This document shows positions 63,741 to 64,000 of a stretch of 64,000 nucleotides of DNA, in pieces. Numbering within the stretch: the first letter of the stretch is position 1; every line of letters starts with the position of its first letter. The position numbers were made by a program, and so were the translations under genes. The stretch lies in the NCBI GenBank assembly GCA_963585895.1, contig OY757912.1:77485612-77549611 (forward strand), in the 5' to 3' direction. The notes under the pieces are model-generated. The model made no database searches. It worked only from the letters and a program-made list of their open reading frames with translations, and was not told where the DNA came from. Source of the stretch: Sepioteuthis lessoniana. Its lineage: Eukaryota; Mollusca; Cephalopoda; Myopsida; Loliginidae.

Positions 63741-64000
63741 TGTGTGTATGTTGGTGGGGGCGTGTGTCTTATATTTCCATAAATATATTAGAGGTAAATC
63801 AAGCAGCCTCGTCGATTTTACTCTCCCATCCACCAAGAGAGAACTTGAAACCCATTTAATTGTAAATTTTTCTCGACCCATTATAACCGGACGTTCGCCT
63901 TCAAATTCATTTTGCGAGGAGACATTCCAATGTGAACGCAAAATAGCCAATCAGATGTTTCTATTTCTTTGATCTCTGCTTTCATTGAAGCGATTACAGA
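63741..64000. other. Right-edge spacer, nothing recognised
   Basis: TG-rich to 63,770, then mixed sequence with no domain in either strand. Confidence 0.3.

Overview
This 64 kb window looks like intergenic or intronic DNA from a cephalopod mollusc, most likely an octopus. The evidence is indirect: AT-rich sequence crowded with (TA)n, (TG)n and (CT)n microsatellites; several tRNA-headed SINE families in many copies; an RTE-type LINE ending in (ATG)n; Penelope-like elements; and mariner (maT-like) relics. I found no convincing host protein-coding gene, no free-standing tRNA or rRNA gene, and nothing bacterial. Almost every recognisable coding stretch belongs to a mobile element. I use working labels: SINE-A (tail CTTA repeats), SINE-B, SINE-C, SINE-D, and VCR (variable-core repeat, a dispersed repeat with conserved ends and a core of short tandem units). 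Family assignments rest on remembered motifs, since no database could be searched.

Layout. 0-6 kb: RTE LINE relics, a 542 bp solo LTR, a deleted mariner with intact ends, and a 145 bp tandem array. 6-15 kb: SINE-B, SINE-C and VCR copies, then a tRNA-head plus hammerhead element and its mutated relative at 13.6-14.2 kb. 15-18 kb: a 920 bp element with perfect 89 bp inverted ends, then a VCR invaded by a young RTE LINE with an open 522-codon frame. 18.9-26 kb: three solo LTRs with short target duplications, many SINEs, and a second tRNA-head plus hammerhead family beside a long hairpin. 26.9-27.7 kb: a 65 bp minisatellite. 33-37.4 kb: three 5'-truncated R2-group LINEs, head to tail, each starting in or next to the AAT tail of the one before. 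38-45 kb: a Penelope terminal inverted repeat split by a SINE, long (TA)n blocks and a third hammerhead copy. 45-53 kb: VCR, SINE and LINE nests. 54-61 kb: two Penelope pseudogenes and mariner fragments. 62.9-64 kb: duplicated heat-shock-element-like sites and TG-rich minisatellites.

How the parts relate. The window is a layered record of transposition. SINEs, LINEs and LTRs sit inside older repeats, and several insertions can be proved internally because target duplications are visible and an uninterrupted copy of the host repeat lies elsewhere in the window. SINE-C and VCR share one 3' tail that folds into a hairpin, suggesting that one LINE machinery mobilised both. The most unusual item is a pair of unrelated short elements in which a tRNA-like pol III head lies just upstream, on the same strand, of a hammerhead ribozyme with all conserved core bases and pairing stems (13,570-13,612 and 22,662-22,704, minus strand).
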